Under the pieces are notes generated by a model. The model worked only from the letters and a program-made list of their open reading frames with translations, had not been told where the DNA came from and searched no databases. From Kalmusia sp. IMI 367209 (taxonomy: Eukaryota > Ascomycota > Dothideomycetes > Pleosporales > Didymosphaeriaceae), in the NCBI GenBank assembly GCA_027946365.1, contig JAPEUQ010000002.1, positions 2,294,001 to 2,358,000 on the forward strand: a stretch of 64,000 nt of DNA. The letters run 5' to 3'. Below are positions 57,634 to 64,000 of the stretch, in pieces; position 1 is the stretch's first letter, and every line of letters begins with the position of its first letter. The position numbers were made by a program, and so were the translations under genes.

Positions 57634-59920
57634 CTACAGCTTCGCCCTCGCCTCGGCCGGCTTATGCACATCCTTCCCTTTGAGCCTGAAGTACTCCTTC
57701 ACCTTGGACCTGGCCACCTCAACGGCCTCCCGATCCTCGATCGTCGTGGGCACCGCCACCTCTTTGTCCATCTGATCATGGGTGGCATTCTCAATCAGCT
57801 CGCGCAGCACCCGCCGGAGCGTCTTGCCGCTGCGCGTCTTGGGTATCATGCCTTTACCCTGGATCATGCCTCCTAAGCTTGCAATGGCACCTATCTGCTC
57901 ACGCACCAGCTTCTGCACCTCTTTGAAGAGGACATCGTCTGGCACCGCTGCCCCTGGGTGCTGGTGGGTAGAGAGCGTGACAAAGGCGAAGGGGAGATGG
58001 CCTTTCAACTGATCCGGGATGCCCACCACGGCAGCTTCAGCAATCTCCGGATGGCTTGTAATGGCCTGCTCTATCGCGCCTTTTTTGTTTTTGGTTGGTT
58101 AGTTCGGTTCAGGTTCAGGTTCAGGTTCAGGTTCAGGTTCGGGCTTCGGTGGAAAGGGACATACCAGTGCTGAATCGATGGGCTGCAACGTTTAAAATAT
58201 CATCTGATCTCGACATGATGGAGATGTATCCGTCCTTGTCAATCATCCCTGCATCGCCCGTGTCGACCCATTTTCCCTCGAATCTCTTGAGATAGCTCCG
58301 GTAAAATCGCTCTTCGTCATCCCACAGTGTGGTAAAGGCCGTTGGTGCAAGTGGAATCGCCATGACAATGTTGCCCATTTGACCACGTTTGACCTCGTGG
58401 CCATCATCGTCCACCACTCGGACATCGAAGCCCGGCATAGGTTTCCCAGCAGACCCTGGCTTGATTGCCAATGCCGTTTCCCGGTCCCGTGTAGCAAAAT
58501 TCTCGCCTGCCGTTGCACTGAGTGCCACGCCGGAGATGGGCGATCCAGATTCCGAAGACCACCAATTGTCTACCACCACAGCCCCCTCGGCGCAATGCTT
58601 TCGAAGCAGCTTCTGATATATCTCTACGATGCTTGGTTCGCTCCTCTCACCGGCCAGGAACAGCGCTCGCAGTGACTTGAGTCCACCCCGCTCACCAAAT
58701 GTCTTCTCGAAATGTTCGTTGTCGGGGTCTTCGCGACGTATAGCTCGTAGTGCTGTAGGTGCTGTGAACATGGTCGTGACTTTGTATTCTTCGATGATCC
58801 GCCAAAACGTGCTGGCGTCTGGGGTTCCAACAGGTTTCCCCTCAAACAGCACCGTTGTGGCCCCAATGAGCAGTGGAGCATATACAATATACGAGTGACC
58901 AACGACCCATCCAATATCGCTTGCGGTAAAAATAACATCACCAGGGCCGTGTATTCCTACACGGTCAGCTTGTGTCCAATGCTTCGACGGCCCTTCCGGT
59001 TTACTTACCAAAGAGATACTTGATGGAGAGGTTCAACCCGACAGCATGCCCCCCAGCTGTTCGTACTACGCCTTTTGGCAGACCAGTCGTGCCTTTTTCG
59101 ACGTTAGCAATCAGCACACCAAGGCTATATTCATTGACTCACCAGAGGTGTATATGATATACAGTCCATCTTCGCTATTGACAGGTACGGCATCAGCCTT
59201 AAGTCCTCTGTTTTTCGCGCTCTTCACAAGGCGTTGCCAGTTCCGCTGCCCATTCTCTTTCACTATCGGATCCCATCGCAATTCGTCTCGTTGCCAAACA
59301 ATAGTTTTATAGGGCTTAAAGGTAGACCTTTTCTCGGCTTCTTCGATCAAATCCTTGTATCCTATAGGACCTTTGGCCCCTTCAATCCCGCAGGATGCGG
59401 TCATGATTGCTTTCGGGCGCGATGCCTCAATCCGTTGGGCCAGGGCAGCAGGTGCGAATCCTCCAAAGACGACCGCATGAATCGCACCGAGGCGTGCGAT
59501 AGCGAGCATGGCAAAGAGCGCCGCAGGAATCATCGGCATGTAGATCAGAACGACGTCCCCCTTTTTGACGCCTTCCTCCCTGAGAACACCCGCCAAAGTT
59601 TCCACTTCATCGAGGAGCTGCTTATACGTAAAATGCGCCTTGGCTCCTGTCACTGGGCTGTCCCAATATATGGCCATGTTGTTTCCGTTACCGTTCTTGA
59701 CATGACGATCCACGCAATTGTACGTTGTAGAGATTTGCCCCCCTGGGAACCAAGTCCAATGGTCATGTGTGACCCCGCTCTTCAGTGTCTTTTTGCCCGT
59801 ATGGAAGGTCTCCTTGGGTTGTTTGTGCCAGTGGACGTTCTTGGCTTGCATATCCCAAAAGGCTTTTGGGTTCGCCGTTGCCTCGTCATACACACGATCT
59901 TGCGCATGTTTAGGGGCCAT
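57634..59920 (-). CDS. Short-chain acyl-CoA synthetase, ACSS3/propionyl-CoA synthetase type, with PTS1 ending
   Basis: Four exons (59143-59920, 59009-59092, 58165-58956, 57634-58079) joined at GT-AG introns give 699 residues. The first ATG of the frame is at 59920. It activates a short-chain acid with ATP and CoA through an acyl-adenylate. The phosphate-binding signature YTSGTTGLPKG spans the first splice junction (residues 257-267). Other landmarks are GPGDVIFTASDIGWVVGHSY, NWWSSESGSP, a TGDAG motif and the catalytic Lys in PKTRSGK (about residue 637). The SCGIE motif near residue 185 and IYMPMIPAA favour the propionyl-CoA synthetase/ACSS3 branch over acetyl-CoA synthetase. The protein ends ARAKL. 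AKL is an accepted peroxisomal targeting signal, so a peroxisomal location is likely. Intron 3 contains a TTCAGG repeat. Confidence 0.93.
58108..58140. repeat. TTCAGG hexamer repeat in acyl-CoA synthetase intron 3
   Basis: Five and a half TTCAGG units lie within the 85-bp third intron (58080-58164), between the donor GTATGT and the AACTAACC branch-like sequence. The intron is longer than introns 1 and 2 (about 50 bp). Confidence 0.85.
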
Positions 59921-61359
59921 GATGCCGTTTGGGCCAACCCACTGTTGGTTCTCTTGCTCTGCCTGCGTGGTCTGGGGCTAGCCGTGTGCTCGTCTCTTTC
60001 CTCTGACGATTTCAAGTCTGGACAGAGCCTTTCTTGGCTACAGAGAACAGATGAGATGGAACAGTTACAGGGCTCAAAGGAGATGGGGTGGGTGAAGTGG
60101 CGATAGTAATACCACGAGATGACGAACAGAAGTACTGCTTTGCGTTGGTGTCCTTTATTCGTTACGTTGCCGTGATTGGTTTGCTGATACAACTCCACTT
60201 CAAGACCTGGACATCTAGACATCAACTGTGAGCAGCAGGGGCCGTGTGAAAGGGGAACCTTGGCTGTGCTTTCAGAGCTGTATTATATGTGCAGCGTCGG
60301 ATCGGTGCTCTAGCCGAGGGAGTGGTTCGGGGTTGGGGAAGAGTAAAGCGCCGGGGCCTACCGGTAACCCCGCGTCGCGCTAACTTGACTTGGTCAGCTT
60401 CCCCATAAACATTCTCTATCAGCAGGACCGCCCATTTGCCTTCTCGGCGTTCAAATGGTGCTCAATCCTGGTTTCCAAATATGTTTGCAGGTATGAGAAG
60501 TGGGTAGCAAGTCCCGCATCTTCGAAGATGCATCCACGGTAGTCGCTGCCAGTAGAGGCTTCTAATACTAGACTGTTCGAAAGGCTGAACCGCGACCGTG
60601 TCTGCATAGTATCTTGTTGAATCTGTGCTATTATATTCATGCATCTCTTTCTTTGTATAACGTGAGTTTCCGGGCCACGTGCGATTTTGTTGAATGTCTC
60701 GATTTATTTGCTCTAACTGGGTGGACCCATCGAGATCGGGGGATTTATACTACCTTCGATTCAGATTGTGTAGATGTTACCTCCAAGTATCACTTTCTCT
60801 GCCGGTGTGAGTATAATTCATGGCCATAGCCGGAAAGATGCGCATTTTGTAGGTGGGAATGCGATCGTCTTAGGTCGGGCCGATGGACGTGTCGAGCGAC
60901 TTGCAATACCCCCATCAATCTTCGCACTTCAGTACTTTTCGCTAGGGAAAAAATAGGTGATGATATTTTACGTATATGTGGGATTACTATATGTAAGTTT
61001 GGTCCGATTTTGTTAAGGTGACTGGGAGTGGTGATTTTTTAAAATGTTTGAAGTATGTTGTTGTCTAATAAAACCATCCATACCATTTGACCTCAACGTT
61101 AATGCGCAGAGATTACGATATCCTAAAATATACAAACGTAGTACATGAATACCCAATGGGTCACTTCAAAGGCTAAAACTTTATTTGTTACACCTACTAG
61201 GGTCATCCCAAGAATGGTTATTCGTATAGATAGGACGAGCACTGCACGCAACCAAGCGCCACGGGATCGAACCCACAAACATGAGATGTCCATATCTAAG
61301 TAACAACATCAATAGGGAAATATTAAAATTATTGTGATGCACTGCTAGTCCCAGGCCGA
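59921..61359. other. 1.4 kb intergenic region, no gene recognised
   Basis: The region holds the acyl-CoA synthetase promoter and the 3' side of the dehalogenase gene. A 73-codon minus-strand frame (60419-60640) has ordinary amino acid composition but no domain. From about 60960 to 61340 the sequence is somewhat AT-richer, without repeats that match the left block. A tRNA-like GGTTCGATCC on the minus strand near 61262 does not fold as a tRNA. Confidence 0.45.
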
Positions 61360-62253
61360 TCAGCTCAATCGTTTTGATGTCTCCCCGGCAATGTCTACAC
61401 CCAGTTTCTCGGCCACCGTGATGAAACCCCGACTGCCCTCGTCACGGCTTACCCAAATGTCTACCCAGCCCTCCTCCTTCGCCCTCTCGACGTCTTCTGC
61501 TGACCAATCCTCCTCACCGGGTCTCTCAACGTAGATCGTATGCAATCCATTGGACTTCGCTGCCTGCAGATCGTTCAAGTGCGCTGCCACCATGGCACAC
61601 TCCCGAGGCTGAAGACCCAACTTCTCTGCAGCACCCAGATAAACAGTGGGAGAAGGCTTGTAAGAACCGAATAGCTCGGCGCTCAGAATGTGCGTAAATT
61701 CCATGTTCCCGTGCGCCTTGAGGTCAGACAACAAGGACACGTTACCATTGGATAGTGTGGCAGTCCCTGCACGGAGTCAGCCATGGCGAAGACCACGCGG
61801 CACGCATCGTAGCAGAGTCGGCATACAGGACAATCGATTGAGCAGCATGATGCCGCGGCCCGAGTCCGACCACGGGTCTAGCCGATGCCAAACCAGACTC
61901 AGCGTGCGCACCTCTTCATCGGAAAACAATCCATCCAGTCCCCACTCGACCAGCAGCTCTCTGAGTGACTCGAGGTGGTGTTCGTCCACCGACTTCCAAG
62001 GTATGCTTGGGTCGGCAGCCAACCTGTGTGTAAAGATCTTGTAAGCGTTCCGCCACTGCTGCGCAAAGGCACCCCAGTCCGCAACCGTCATCTCAGAGGC
62101 CTTTGCTCGGACGGTCGACGCAAGAGAAGCGGCTGCTGAATTGAGGGATGCATGCGCCTGCGCATCCAAGGCTCGCGTTACGGTTGTGCGCCAGTCGACG
62201 CACGTGCCGAAGACGTCGAAGAAGAGTGCTCTTGGTGACGTTTGTAGAGCCAT
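61360..62253 (-). CDS. HAD-superfamily hydrolase, 2-haloacid dehalogenase type II-like
   Basis: Two exons (61827-62253 and 61360-61766) separated by a 60-bp GT..CAG intron (GTATGC donor, GCTGAC branch-like sequence) give 277 residues. Motif I is FFDVFGTCVDW with the nucleophile Asp13. Motif II is TLSNGN just after the splice junction. Motif III is Lys179 in GSYKPSP. Motif IV is VAAHLNDLQAAKSNG near residues 202-216. These match type II (S)-2-haloacid dehalogenases, which hydrolyse the carbon-halogen bond of 2-haloalkanoic acids. Many fungal homologues have unknown natural substrates. I chose the ATG at 62253 (context CAACATGGC, directly before motif I). An in-frame ATG at 62439 would add a 62-residue Ser/Thr/Arg-rich extension resembling a mitochondrial presequence. 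Confidence 0.88.
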
Positions 62254-63785
<1,532 letters not shown>

Positions 63786-64000
63786 TGTGATGGAAAGTTT
63801 GGAGGGGGGAGTGAAGAAAGTGGGAGTGTGTTGTTTAGTTGGATGTGGGGTGGAAGCGCGTGAGTGGGCTGCGAGATGATGATGGAGTTTGTCGACAGCG
63901 GGCGCGTGGTGATATTTAGAGAGGCGAGGGCGCGCGCCAGATCACAGCGGGCCCGTGCGCAGGCTCAGATCAGCGCGGGCAGTTTTGGTTTTGCGCCAAG
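63786..64000 (-). promoter_or_regulatory. Upstream region of histone H4
   Basis: The sequence before the H4 start codon is GC-rich on the far side and has a CT-rich coding-strand tract near the ATG. In many ascomycetes H4 is divergently paired with H3, so the region may be a shared promoter with the partner beyond the window. No partner start is visible inside it. Confidence 0.4.

Noticed and set aside
61230..61290. Possible tRNA on the minus strand (GGTTCGATCC box near 61262)
   Set aside because: The T-stem does not pair, and no matching acceptor strand or A box is found upstream.

Overview
The window is a piece of a filamentous ascomycete (Pezizomycotina) genome with two compartments. Positions 1 to about 49,490 are an extremely AT-rich block made of nested transposable elements. 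TpA is everywhere, CpA is scarce, and stop codons sit where Gln codons are expected, which is the signature of repeat-induced point mutation (RIP). Positions 49,490 to 64,000 have balanced base composition and hold host genes with short fungal introns. The exact species cannot be told from the sequence.

AT-rich block, left to right: an unclassified repeat (U1) and the right end of a hAT element; an LTR scrap and a Fot1/pogo transposase relic; a shortened Copia element with both LTRs (3048-5007); a partial Ty3/Gypsy copy (Gypsy-Z copy A, to 10170); a hAT element with about 1 kb inverted arms and two open transposase pieces (10171-16047); the 3' half and LTR of another Gypsy (Gypsy-Y, 16048-18227); a second Gypsy-Z copy (18228-41483) split by three later insertions; an unclassified stretch; and a third hAT (42924-49337) that itself holds a Fot1 element, a solo LTR and U2. 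The insertions into Gypsy-Z copy B are a fold-back hAT (19230-22245, itself hit by a Fot1-type MITE), a 6 kb hAT-like element (T1, 23256-29235), and another Gypsy (Gypsy-R, 34094-40956). For two of these insertions the uninterrupted copy A supplies the empty target site, so their ends are exact to the base.

The most striking observation is in T1. Beside a decayed hAT transposase and a second reading frame on the minus strand, it carries a RIP-damaged histone H3-like gene on the plus strand (28318 onward), with its own CT-rich leader. This looks like a histone gene carried as cargo by a DNA transposon.

Host genes, all on the minus strand: an enolase-superfamily dehydratase (one-base frameshift) next to an ornithine cyclodeaminase/mu-crystallin family reductase, together suggesting conversion of cis-3-hydroxy-L-proline to proline; a Ras2-type GTPase; an ACSS3/PrpE-type acyl-CoA synthetase ending in a peroxisomal signal; a type II haloacid dehalogenase-like protein; and histone H4 with two introns at the right edge.
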